Source: CAIJXB01 sp964455905 (GTDB taxonomy: Bacteria; Chlamydiota; Chlamydiia; Chlamydiales; Rhabdochlamydiaceae). From it: DNA of 64,000 nucleotides. The stretch covers positions 1 through 64,000 of the forward strand of contig CAYVYN010000006.1 in the NCBI GenBank assembly GCA_964455905.1. The letters are read 5' to 3'. The stretch's first letter is position 1. Every line of letters begins with the position of its first letter. This document shows positions 35,881 to 44,352 of the stretch, in pieces. The notes beneath the pieces were generated by a model that saw only the letters and a list, made by a program, of their open reading frames with translations, was not told where the DNA came from and made no database searches. Both the position numbers and the translations under genes were made by a program.

Positions 35881-36692
35881 ATGAGCTTGTCTATTTCACC
35901 TCTAAGGATATTTAGTAAAATAGTTAGGAGAAAGTTAGACAAAAGGATGCAGCAGTAGGTGATAACCACGCTATTTGTTGTTGATCGGCCTACTCCCGCT
36001 GCGCCGCCTTCGGTTTTGAGTCCTTTATAACACGCTATAGTCATGATTAAAGATCCAAAGATAAAAGCTTTAAAGATTCCAGTAAAAAGATCAAACGTTG
36101 TTATATGTGTCGGCATTGGATCAAAATAGGTAGCCGGGGCCATTCCAAAAAAATAAATGGAGATAAGGTATCCACCCAAAATACCCATAATGATGCTAAA
36201 TATCGTTAAAAGAGGCATCATGATTGTTCCAGCAAACATTCTAGGAGCTATCAAATATCTATTAGGGTTGATTGACATTGTTTTTAGCGCATCGAGTTGC
36301 TCTGTGACCCGCATTGTTCCTAACTCAGCGCACATAGAAGCTCCAACTCTTCCTGTAATCATGAAGGCTGTTAAAACGGGCCCAAGTTCTGTCATCATAG
36401 CTTTAGCGACCATAAGCCCTGTTACGCTAACGAGTCCTTTGTCAGCTAGCTGATAAAAAGACTGAGCAGCAAGAACAAGACCAGTAGAAAATCCAGTGAT
36501 TGCAACGACAGGAAGGGATGCCACTCCTATATCATAGAGTTGATTCATGATTAAAGAGATCGAGGGAGGACGTGACAAGACAGCTTTGATAGTGTCGCCA
36601 ATTAAGGTAATGTATTCACCCGTATCTACGAGGAATCGAAGTTTGTCACTAACTAGTTTTAGCGACTTGTTTAGCCAGTTTTTCATATGCAT
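35877..36692 (-). CDS. mlaE: ABC transporter permease (MlaE family)
   Basis: It has five or so membrane segments and the MlaE core: ELGPVLTAFMITGRVGASMC, ELGTMRVTEQLDAL and APRMFAGTIMMPLL. It is the membrane partner of the MCE protein and ATPase that follow in the operon. The start is uncertain. I used ATG 36692; a TTG at 36731 would add 13 residues and an ATG at 36686 would remove two. None has a clear ribosome binding site. About 271 aa fits the family. Confidence 0.92.
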   Translation of the reverse strand: MHMKNWLNKSLKLVSDKLRFLVDTGEYITLIGDTIKAVLSRPPSISLIMNQLYDIGVASLPVVAITGFSTGLVLAAQSFYQLADKGLVSVTGLMVAKAMMTELGPVLTAFMITGRVGASMCAELGTMRVTEQLDALKTMSINPNRYLIAPRMFAGTIMMPLLTIFSIIMGILGGYLISIYFFGMAPATYFDPMPTHITTFDLFTGIFKAFIFGSLIMTIACYKGLKTEGGAAGVGRSTTNSVVITYCCILLSNFLLTILLNILRGEIDKLI

Positions 36693-36747
36693 ATAAATCG
36701 CATTGTAATGAATAAAGTCTTTTACGGTCAAATAAGATTTTTTGTAT

Positions 36748-37584
36748 TTAAGGACAATGTTTCTGTATTTTGACTTTTTTTATGTGTAGCTGTTTGATAA
36801 AGGGTAGGTAGATCTCTGTAATTGGTGTATCAAAAAAGTTAATCGATTGTAATTGGTTGAGATTTCCTAAAAAAGAAATATCTTCGAGGGATTTACAACC
36901 TTCAAAACTTAAACGTTTGATAGATTTGGGTAAGTAGTTGATTGTGCATCCTTGTATTTTAGGGCAAAAAGAAAGATCGAGTATTTTCAAGTTTGTTAGA
37001 AACTCTAGATTAGCAAGACTTTCATCTGTTATCCACTGGCAGTGGCTGATTTTTAGCCTTGTTAACGAGGTAGGTAGGGTGTCGAAAGTTGCTCCTGTGA
37101 TGCTAGAACAGTGAATCAAAGAAAGCTTTTTTAGTTTTAAAAAAGAAAGAGATTGGATACCTCGATCGGTTAGATTAGGGCAGTATGCAATTTTTACAAA
37201 ATACACTGAGGGTGGTAGTGAATCAAGTGTATAACCAGTTATTTTTCCACAATTTTTTAGAGTTACCTTTTTAAGGTGAGGAAGTAGACAAAGAGCTTGC
37301 AATCCTTCATCTGTAAAATTACACCCTTCAATTTCTAGGGTTCTTAATGAGGAAGGAAGTAGAAATAAAGCCGCGTCAGTGAGTAATTTACAGTCGACAA
37401 TTTTTAAGTGCTTCACGTTATTTGAAAACGAAAAAAGTGAAAGATCTTGATCTTTGAGGTTGTTTACTCCACAAAGAGTTAGAGAAGAGGGCAACGAATC
37501 CCATAATATAATTGGATTATTGGGGTTTTGACAATATCTGTTGTATTCAAAGTTTATAGCTTGAGTGGATATATCCCAAAACAT
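36748..37584 (-). CDS. Leucine-rich-repeat protein, Cys-containing type, 278 aa
   Basis: At least seven tandem LRRs of about 22-26 residues run from about residue 35 to 265. They have the consensus of the cysteine-containing class known from eukaryotic F-box and AMN1 proteins (LEIEGCNFTDEGLQAL, VTLKNCGKITG, LKISHCQWITDESLANL, LDLSFCPKIQGCTIN). Alternate repeats use LP-SL strands. There is no signal peptide and no F-box. It lies beside a possible type III translocon, so it may be a secreted effector that binds a host protein. A 13-bp dyad overlaps its start. LRR proteins are rare in Chlamydiaceae but common in environmental chlamydiae, from general knowledge. Confidence 0.8.
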   Translation of the reverse strand: MFWDISTQAINFEYNRYCQNPNNPIILWDSLPSSLTLCGVNNLKDQDLSLFSFSNNVKHLKIVDCKLLTDAALFLLPSSLRTLEIEGCNFTDEGLQALCLLPHLKKVTLKNCGKITGYTLDSLPPSVYFVKIAYCPNLTDRGIQSLSFLKLKKLSLIHCSSITGATFDTLPTSLTRLKISHCQWITDESLANLEFLTNLKILDLSFCPKIQGCTINYLPKSIKRLSFEGCKSLEDISFLGNLNQLQSINFFDTPITEIYLPFIKQLHIKKVKIQKHCP

Positions 37585-37628
37585 ATGATAACTCTATTTT
37601 ATTTACATAATAATTTAGAGTTATCATA
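37584..37628. promoter_or_regulatory. 13-bp inverted repeat at the LRR gene start
   Basis: TATGATAACTCTA (37584-37596) and TAGAGTTATCATA (37616-37628) are perfect inverted copies around a 19-nt spacer. The repeat overlaps the LRR start codon. In the mRNA it could form a stem that includes the start region, or on DNA serve as an operator; it is too T-poor after the stem to be a clear terminator. Confidence 0.5.
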
Positions 37629-37656
37629 ACTTGGTATTAGATAGAAGTTTTTTATT

Positions 37657-38118
37657 CTATTTTGTTTGTCTTAAAGCTTCATCTACTGATGAACTAAGGT
37701 CTCTTGCCCAGCTAAGAAGAGTTGAGTGCTCTTGTGATTTTATTTGTAAATGGTGTTGCGAAATCGATTTAGATTGGTCATAACCATCTCCAAAATATTG
37801 AGAAAAAAGGTGCGCTGCTTTTCCTGATCCATCAATAAGAGAAGTATACATTTCTGGTTTTGCCGTCGCCAAAGTACTTAAAATGCAAATAGCCGAGCAA
37901 GCGCTAAGAGCTCCTTGCTTTAGAGTTATCCCATTTTTACTGTAAGCGTATTGTTTGACTTCAGATTCACTTCTATAAAGTCTGTCTTTTGTCGTATTTT
38001 CTAAATCAGAAAAAAGACGTTGAAACTTTGCTTTTAGGTTTATAAGTTGTTCATTGATCGAGTGGGTATTTCTAGCATATATTAATGGTGTTTGGCTTGT
38101 GATTCTTAGACTTCTCAT
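37657..38118 (-). CDS. Possible type III translocator-like protein, 153 aa
   Basis: Unknown family by motif. One modest hydrophobic helix (about residues 68-85, ALSACSAICILSTLATAK) lies between a helical charged N-terminal half and a polar C-terminus ending SSSVDEALRQTK. It overlaps the upstream gene by 4 bp (ATGA), so it is coupled to it. In the SseB-SseC-SseD or EspA-EspD-EspB gene orders the third gene encodes a minor translocator of this kind, and the position fits. That is inference from order and layout, not from sequence identity. Confidence 0.5.
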   Translation of the reverse strand: MRSLRITSQTPLIYARNTHSINEQLINLKAKFQRLFSDLENTTKDRLYRSESEVKQYAYSKNGITLKQGALSACSAICILSTLATAKPEMYTSLIDGSGKAAHLFSQYFGDGYDQSKSISQHHLQIKSQEHSTLLSWARDLSSSVDEALRQTK

Positions 38119-39089
38119 GGGGCCATCCTTTTTTTTGTGCCAATTTCGATTATGGTTTTCGTTGATTCCCAGCCGTCATTTAGGTTTTGAAAAAAATCCT
38201 TGAGCCAGGTTGTTAATAGGTCTTTATAAAAGGTTTCTTCCTCTATTTTATCTTGAACTTGAGAAAGATCCGTTTGTATCCATTGTTGCTTTCCTTCTGT
38301 AAACATCTTTCCTGCAGAGGAAAAAGTTGTATAGAACAGGATAGCTTTTCGTATCGTTTCACCTGAGTTACCTGATACATTGATTGAATGTAAAAGATTG
38401 TTGGAAATAGCTAGAGAGCTAGTTCCTGCTGTTAAAGCTGCTCCAAGTAGAGTAGAGACTAAAGGTAAATATAAACGTAGTTCTTCTTCTAGTTTTTTAT
38501 TTTCTTGAGATAGTCTCTTAGCTAAATAGTCCCATCCATGCATTTCTGTCATAGCAAGGTTGGCTGTTGAAAGAACTGCTGTAGCGACAAGTGCAGATCC
38601 AATAGCTGGAGATCCTGATGCAATAGCAGCACCTCCAAAAATGAAATTAAATGCACCCAAAAGGCATAGTCCTATTTTCTCAAGGATTTTCCATGTGCCA
38701 AATTCTTGAGATTTTTTCAAGGATTCTTCTAGGATTTCAGCACTGCTTTTCATGTGTTTTTTCAAATTTTCACATAACACATCCACTTCAAAGTCTGCAG
38801 AACCTAGCAGATCTTTGCCGATAGAGTATAAGCTTTCAGTTAGTTCTATATAGATAAAATCCGGAATTGTTTGCTTGGAGGTGTGCTTTTTTGTAGAAAG
38901 AAAAAGAGGCGCTTGACCTTGCAACAACTCCTTTATCTCGCAATCTTTTTCCACAGTTGTCATCGAGCTAGTGGCGTAAGAAGCAAGTCCTAAGGGTGCT
39001 TTTCTAGAATTAGAAAACTCTAGGGATTCGTCCATTTTTTTTGAAGAGACAAACGAATTTGAATAAGAAGATTCTATAGCATAAGTCAT
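38115..39089 (-). CDS. Possible major type III translocator (SseC/YopB-like), 324 aa
   Basis: It has a soluble N-terminus, a hydrophobic hairpin at about 139-180 (IGLCLLGAFNFIFGGAAIAS then IGSALVATAVLSTANLAM), an amphipathic linker (WDYLAKRLSQENKKLEEEL), a second hydrophobic stretch at about 207-230, and an amphipathic C-terminus. The two hydrophobic regions and coiled-coil flanks match the YopB/SseC/EspD pore-former layout. No signal peptide is present, as expected for type III substrates. It starts 8 nt after the 155-aa gene. It may instead be another kind of membrane-inserting effector. Confidence 0.55.
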   Translation of the reverse strand: MTYAIESSYSNSFVSSKKMDESLEFSNSRKAPLGLASYATSSMTTVEKDCEIKELLQGQAPLFLSTKKHTSKQTIPDFIYIELTESLYSIGKDLLGSADFEVDVLCENLKKHMKSSAEILEESLKKSQEFGTWKILEKIGLCLLGAFNFIFGGAAIASGSPAIGSALVATAVLSTANLAMTEMHGWDYLAKRLSQENKKLEEELRLYLPLVSTLLGAALTAGTSSLAISNNLLHSINVSGNSGETIRKAILFYTTFSSAGKMFTEGKQQWIQTDLSQVQDKIEEETFYKDLLTTWLKDFFQNLNDGWESTKTIIEIGTKKRMAP

Positions 39090-39097
39090 GTTTTTGC

Positions 39098-39565
39098 CTA
39101 GGCGCGCTGATTGCTTATCATGGTTCTTTTTTCACTAGAATCTCTTTCTAGCATGTTTTTGATCGCCTCAAAGCAGTTGTTGTCAACTTTTCGATCTTCC
39201 GTAATGCGGGCGTAGATCTGAGTTGTTTTCTGACCTTCTGTTTGAGTCCAAGATCTTAAGTTGTCAGCTTCTTGTTTAAGACCATCTAAAGAGTCCCACT
39301 TATACGCGCCTTGGTCTCCTAGGAAAACTCCGTCAAAAGAGCGTACTCTATCTATTAAGAGCTTATCTTCTGAGCTTGTTGCTATCCAGTTTCCATTGTG
39401 CATATGACTATTTAATCTATTGATAAGCTCACTAACACTTTGCATTTTCTCTGTAGTAGCTTCAAGATCGTCAATGTGTTTTTGTTGCTGAGGGATGAAA
39501 ACTTCGTTGTATCGTTTAGTATATAGCTGCGTTCCTAATAAAGCTAAATTGGAATCTCTTGCCAT
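39098..39565 (-). CDS. Possible type III needle-tip or filament protein (SseB/EspA-like), 155 aa
   Basis: All-helical, soluble and without a signal peptide. Residues 20-58 and 95-155 form two amphipathic helices flanking a less ordered middle, ending in ERDSSEKRTMISNQRA. EspA-like filament proteins have such helices at both ends and finish with an I-S-N-x-R-type tail, so a filament or tip role is plausible. It is the first gene of a three-gene unit. GGAGG lies before the ATG. The link to EspA/SseB is by eye only. Confidence 0.5.
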   Translation of the reverse strand: MARDSNLALLGTQLYTKRYNEVFIPQQQKHIDDLEATTEKMQSVSELINRLNSHMHNGNWIATSSEDKLLIDRVRSFDGVFLGDQGAYKWDSLDGLKQEADNLRSWTQTEGQKTTQIYARITEDRKVDNNCFEAIKNMLERDSSEKRTMISNQRA

Positions 39566-39757
39566 AAGGCCTCCTTTTTAGCAGGAGATCGTACTTATTT
39601 TCTTCTTTTAAGACTATCTAAAACAGTGTTTTTCTATTCTTTTTTCTTCGATAAAAAACATTTTCTTTATTGTGTTTTTGTTTTATCTTAACAAATTTCA
39701 CAGTTGAGCTCGTAAGGTTTATTATTTTGTAAAAGGAAAAAACTTCAGGAGGTTTTG

Positions 39758-40837
39758 ATGCTTAGTCTCTTATGTCCTTGTTTTAGGAGCGGCTATCAGG
39801 AAATTGTAGATCAAGAGCCGCTTCTTGTTGAGGTCAGCTCTAAGAGGCGAATTGATAGAGAGCCAACTCCATTTTTTTATGGGAGTATAGCAACTTCTCT
39901 AGAAGAGCCTGTCGGTGTCTTGCTAGAAAAAACACATAAAGTAGAGAGGGTTCTTTTTCAAAATAGGACTTCAGAGATTTTAAGTGTAAAAAACAGTGAA
40001 GGGGAATCATTTGTTTTAAAAAGAGCTTCAGACCGTTTGCAGGATGCTCGTATTTTAAAAGAAAGCAAGATTCTTCAGTTTTTGAATGGAAAAACAGGAA
40101 AAGATAGTTCTTATGTCATTAAACAAATGGACACAGGTTTTTTTCAAGGGACTAGAGCGATAGTATTAGAAATACAAGAATTAGATCTTCACGAGTATGT
40201 GTGTAAAATGTCTTCAGAGCGGGATTTTCGATTTCTTTCTTTGTATGAAATACGAAGAATCGCTAAGCAAATTTTACAAGGGCTATGTTTTTTAAGAAAT
40301 AATAATGTTGTTCATGGTGATATTAAGCTCGACAATATTCTTTTAAAAAATGGTGCTATTAAAATAGCAGATTTCGGAAGTGCTTTTTTTGAGGGACAAG
40401 ATGAACCTACTTTTCAACCTTTAAATTATATAGCTCCAGAATCAATTTTAGAAACGAAACCCTATACATGCGCATTAGATATTTGGAGTTTTTCTTGTTT
40501 GTTTTTTGAAATGATTACCTTAGAGCGTTGTTTTGCCGCCTCTCGATTCGCTTCTCTTATACTCCAACATGAGGTTCGTTTATGTCAGAGTTATTCAGAA
40601 GAGCTTGTTGCTAGAGCCTCTAATTTAGGTCGAACGCTGTTTCGGCTAAGTAGACCACTTTCAAGAGAAGGGATTTGTTCTATAGAATCTGGTATTGAAG
40701 AAAACTTTAAGAAAAGAGGAGAACCAGCTTCTTGTGTAAATTTGGTAACTAAGCTTATTAAAAAGATGTTTGTGATTGATCCAGAAAAAAGATTAGCTCC
40801 TGCAGATCTTTTAAAAGAAACTTTTTTTGGGGTTTAA
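39758..40837 (+). CDS. Eukaryote-like protein kinase, 359 aa
   Basis: A complete protein-kinase domain: Lys88 (SFVLKRA), a helix-C Glu near 102, the catalytic loop HGDIKLDN with Asp188, Lys190 and Asn193, DFG at 205-207 (IADFGSAFF), APE at 226-228 (NYIAPESI) and DIWSFSCLFFEMIT. All residues needed for activity are present. HGD replaces the common HRD. There is no membrane segment, FHA or PASTA domain. The N-terminus (LSLLCPCF) has two Cys that could be lipidated in a host. A perfect AGGAGG selects ATG 39758. It is unlike the membrane kinase PknD and may be a secreted effector, as its neighbourhood suggests. Confidence 0.9.
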   Translation: MLSLLCPCFRSGYQEIVDQEPLLVEVSSKRRIDREPTPFFYGSIATSLEEPVGVLLEKTHKVERVLFQNRTSEILSVKNSEGESFVLKRASDRLQDARILKESKILQFLNGKTGKDSSYVIKQMDTGFFQGTRAIVLEIQELDLHEYVCKMSSERDFRFLSLYEIRRIAKQILQGLCFLRNNNVVHGDIKLDNILLKNGAIKIADFGSAFFEGQDEPTFQPLNYIAPESILETKPYTCALDIWSFSCLFFEMITLERCFAASRFASLILQHEVRLCQSYSEELVARASNLGRTLFRLSRPLSREGICSIESGIEENFKKRGEPASCVNLVTKLIKKMFVIDPEKRLAPADLLKETFFGV

Positions 40838-40844
40838 ATTTTCA

Positions 40845-43800
40845 TTAATAATTTCTATTCCATTTTAAAGAAAATTTACCTTCTTCTTGGTTTTGTGTTT
40901 CAGCTTCGAAGACAAACCCGTGTTTAAGGTCTACTTCGACTGTTACATCACTGCTTGTCGCGCTTTGAGAAAGGGATACAGTGACTCCATGCGTTAAGTA
41001 CCAACCTATTTGTAAAGCAATTTCATCGGAACCATCTTTTCCAGCTATAGTTAAACGGTCAATTCCAATGCTTTTACGGATGGCTTCTAGGACATCGGGC
41101 CCGCCGTTTCCAGATAACGACATGATTACCTGAGCTAACGAAAGGGTTTGTAATGGGGATATTTCCGAAATGTCTTTATTAAATAAGATAAGAGAAAGAA
41201 TAGAGCTTGTTGGAAGAGCTGGTGTTGATTGGAATGTTAGCTTGGGTGCTGTAAGCGGGCCTTGCATCGTCGCTGTGATTGTAGCTTCTGAAAGCTGTAA
41301 CTGTCCTGAAAGTTTTAAATATGCATTTTGGCTGGCTTTATCAGAGAAGGAAATGTCTCCATGCATCAGTGTGAATGTTTTTCCAGAGAAAATAAATTCT
41401 CCTTTTTTTAATGTCAGAGATCCTTTTCCTATTGGGGTAAAAGGAGTTCCTGTGAGAAGGATATCACCTTGCCATTCAGAATCAAGCCCTTTGCCTTTGA
41501 TAAAAACAGTGTTTTTAGCCTTGATAGAAAGCTCAAGGTTTATAGGATAGGTAGAGGGTAGATTTATTTCAGAGCGTTGTAGGTGGATCGGTTTGTTGAT
41601 GTATGTAATAGGAATAGAGGGTATTTCCATTTGAAGATTATCAGATATAGTGAAGGTTGTTCGTTCTATTTCAAGGTTTCCTAAGGCTTTGGCAGATAAA
41701 AGATTTCCTGAAAATACAACGTCACCTGTTGCAGTTGCTTCCAGTGTATCTGATTGCATAAGACAAAGTTTATGCAGTCCTAGGTTAGCTTCAAAAGGAT
41801 ATTTTTTTTCTTTATCTAAAAATAGCTTTCCTACTCCTTGTGCAGAACCTTCTTTTAAGTCAAATGCTTGAAAATGGACTAAATCGATCGAAGATCCTTT
41901 AGCTTCTAACGAAGCGTCTATATTTTTTAGTCTAGTTCCTGAAATATAGTTTTCGTACGATCCCTTTTCTAAGTCGATTTTTCCTTGAATAAACGGTTTT
42001 TTTATATTTCCCGAGGCAAAAAGGTGTCCAGTGATCCATCCAGAAGCTTTCTGGCTTGCTGTTTGCAGGAAATCTAGAATCTCTTCGATCGCTCCCTGCA
42101 GCCGTATTTCTCCGCTGAATGGTTTATTGGAATCGATAGTTGCTTTGAAGGGAAGGTATGTAAAGTTTAAGGGAATAGTTGCTGAGCAATCAATAAATTG
42201 ATTTTGTGTGGCATAAAGATGTGCGTGTATTTGAGAGTGAAGTGGCGTTAGGTGGATTTGTAAGGAGCCTTTGCCTTTCATTTTTTCTAAGAAATCAATT
42301 TCTTCTAAAGTAGCTAGAAATTCTCCTGTTATAGTTTCTTCAGTTCCCTTAAAAGCGCCTTGAAAAGAAACATTTCCATAAGTAGATATATTCGGATAAA
42401 ATAAGGAAACAATATCTAAAGGCAAATGAGAGGCTTTTGTTTCAATGTCAGCTTCTTCTTTTGATAAGGAACCTTTTAAAAGAAGCGAACCGTTTCCCAC
42501 TTCTATTTGTAAAGTATCTAAAGCAAGCTTGTTGCCATTATAGCTAAGAAGGAAAGGATCAGCTTTAAAATCATTTTTAAAAAGAAATCCCTTCCATTCT
42601 TTGCAGGAAATTTGAATTTTTTTATTCTCATTATTCCAAAGGCCAAAGGAAGATAAGTAAAACGGTTCTTTCCATTTTCCACTCGCAGTAACTGTAAAAG
42701 ACTTCCAATCAGAATTTTCTTCTTTTGAAGTTAAAAGCAACTTAGAAATTTCTCCTCCTTTTACGAGGATATTTGTAGCATCTAAGGAAAAACTTCCTTT
42801 AGCTGCATGTAATAGATCGTGGATAGTTGCTTCAATACGTAACGAGTCCAAAATAGAACTTTGATAACGTATGTTTCTAAAAAGAAGGTTGGTGCTTAGT
42901 TCTGCATTTTCTTTTTCTAGAGTCAAGGAAAGGCGTCCTCCTAATTTTCCTTCTAGATCAGAATTAGGGAAAAGAGATCTGAAAAGCTTTAAGTTGTTGG
43001 CTAAAATGAAAAAATTACCTTCTGAAAGGTTTTTAGTAGGGTCCCAAAAACCTTCACCTGAAATTTCGGTTTCTTTAGTTTTGATCGATAAGTTGTTAAT
43101 GTTTACAAGATTATTTTTAATATTAAATGCAAAGAAGCTTTCCCAAGTAAGATTGGTATTTTCTAAACGACCACTAAGGGTTCCTTTCCAATTGTCTTGT
43201 TCATTTAACGCTTCTATTTTTAAATTAGCAGGGGTGAACTTTTCTTTTCCTATTTCTAAGGAGGAAGATTTAGCAGAAAAAAGGAAGGCTTGGGCGCTTA
43301 GACCTAGTTTGGCTTCGACGTCTCCTTGTAGATCGAATAAAGGAGAAGTAGTTAGATGGGAGATGTTTTTTACGGAAGCTACTAGATAAGCTGTAAGAGG
43401 TTTAAAAGAGCTCGAGAAAGAAGCTTTTCCTAGTAATTTAAATTCTGAACTGTCTATAGAAAGGTTCTCTATTGAAGAAGACCGATCTGGCCAAAGAGTG
43501 TAGTCAGAATGTAGGCTCCAGTTTTTTTCTATTAGGGGAAGAGCACTCAGTTCAAAATCGTTTAAATGACCCTCTATTGTAAAGTAAAGAGGCGTTTTAC
43601 TTGCCTGTGTCTGTAATTCTTTCCAAAAAATCCATTTTCCACGGCATCGAATAAACGCATTTAGTTTTGTTTTTAGGGGTAGATTGAAAAAGTTTACTAT
43701 CGACAAGCTGTCTTCTATGTCTATTTGCGTATTTCCAAGAATGCTTTCCTTTTTTTTAGAGGACTGGACTTGTATTTTTATGCTGTTTTTTTCAGAGAGT

Positions 43801-44342
43801 TGTTTGAGGAGTATTTCTAATTGAACTTCTTCTAATGCGTTTTTTATATTTAGATTTCCATTAAGTGATAAAAGTAATGTTTTATGGGTAGTAGAGTTGT
43901 TAAGTAGAAGCTGTTTTATTTTTAGATTTTTGACGTAAAAAGAAAAGGGTAACGTTGTGATTTCAGGGAGCGTTAAAATCGATGGTTGATTGGTTGAAAA
44001 AAAATAACTTGCGTTTTCTACTTTTAAAGAAGTGAAAGAGAGTTGTTTTTTTAAAAGAGGTAGTATTGCAATTCGTAAGCGTATGTTTTCTAACTCTACT
44101 TTATCGCCACTTTCCCATAAAATAGATCCTTCTTCTAAAGACCATTTAAAAGGACCCATAGCGCTTAATCCCTTGATTTCTAATCGTATTCCTTTTTTTT
44201 CAGTTTCTGTTTTTAAAATATTGATGAGATAATCTTGGAATCCTTGCGTTTGGATAAGAACTATTCCAACTGTTAAAGCACAAACGACAGAAGAAAGGAT
44301 CAGAAAAAGAGGTGTGTAAAGAATAGAAAGTGGTTTTTTCAT
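40845..44342 (-). CDS. tamB: TamB-like translocation/assembly protein
   Basis: An N-terminal membrane anchor (YTPLFLILSSVVCALTVGIV) is followed by about 1100 residues of repeating beta-strands, the AsmA/TamB type of lipid-conducting or scaffold structure. The C-terminal DUF490 domain is clear (LKLSGQLQLSEATITATMQG, GGPDVLEAIRKSIGIDRLTI, IGWYLTHGVTVSLSQSA). It spans the periplasm with TamA for outer-membrane assembly or lipid transport. 1165 aa is typical. It is 10 nt downstream of the tamA-like gene. Confidence 0.9.
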   Translation of the reverse strand: MKKPLSILYTPLFLILSSVVCALTVGIVLIQTQGFQDYLINILKTETEKKGIRLEIKGLSAMGPFKWSLEEGSILWESGDKVELENIRLRIAILPLLKKQLSFTSLKVENASYFFSTNQPSILTLPEITTLPFSFYVKNLKIKQLLLNNSTTHKTLLLSLNGNLNIKNALEEVQLEILLKQLSEKNSIKIQVQSSKKKESILGNTQIDIEDSLSIVNFFNLPLKTKLNAFIRCRGKWIFWKELQTQASKTPLYFTIEGHLNDFELSALPLIEKNWSLHSDYTLWPDRSSSIENLSIDSSEFKLLGKASFSSSFKPLTAYLVASVKNISHLTTSPLFDLQGDVEAKLGLSAQAFLFSAKSSSLEIGKEKFTPANLKIEALNEQDNWKGTLSGRLENTNLTWESFFAFNIKNNLVNINNLSIKTKETEISGEGFWDPTKNLSEGNFFILANNLKLFRSLFPNSDLEGKLGGRLSLTLEKENAELSTNLLFRNIRYQSSILDSLRIEATIHDLLHAAKGSFSLDATNILVKGGEISKLLLTSKEENSDWKSFTVTASGKWKEPFYLSSFGLWNNENKKIQISCKEWKGFLFKNDFKADPFLLSYNGNKLALDTLQIEVGNGSLLLKGSLSKEEADIETKASHLPLDIVSLFYPNISTYGNVSFQGAFKGTEETITGEFLATLEEIDFLEKMKGKGSLQIHLTPLHSQIHAHLYATQNQFIDCSATIPLNFTYLPFKATIDSNKPFSGEIRLQGAIEEILDFLQTASQKASGWITGHLFASGNIKKPFIQGKIDLEKGSYENYISGTRLKNIDASLEAKGSSIDLVHFQAFDLKEGSAQGVGKLFLDKEKKYPFEANLGLHKLCLMQSDTLEATATGDVVFSGNLLSAKALGNLEIERTTFTISDNLQMEIPSIPITYINKPIHLQRSEINLPSTYPINLELSIKAKNTVFIKGKGLDSEWQGDILLTGTPFTPIGKGSLTLKKGEFIFSGKTFTLMHGDISFSDKASQNAYLKLSGQLQLSEATITATMQGPLTAPKLTFQSTPALPTSSILSLILFNKDISEISPLQTLSLAQVIMSLSGNGGPDVLEAIRKSIGIDRLTIAGKDGSDEIALQIGWYLTHGVTVSLSQSATSSDVTVEVDLKHGFVFEAETQNQEEGKFSLKWNRNY

Positions 44343-44352
44343 TTTTTGTCCA

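Noticed and set aside
41170..43389. Forward-strand frames inside tamB
   Set aside because: Antisense to a strongly conserved gene, no ribosome binding sites, Ser/Leu/Phe-rich composition typical of shadow frames.
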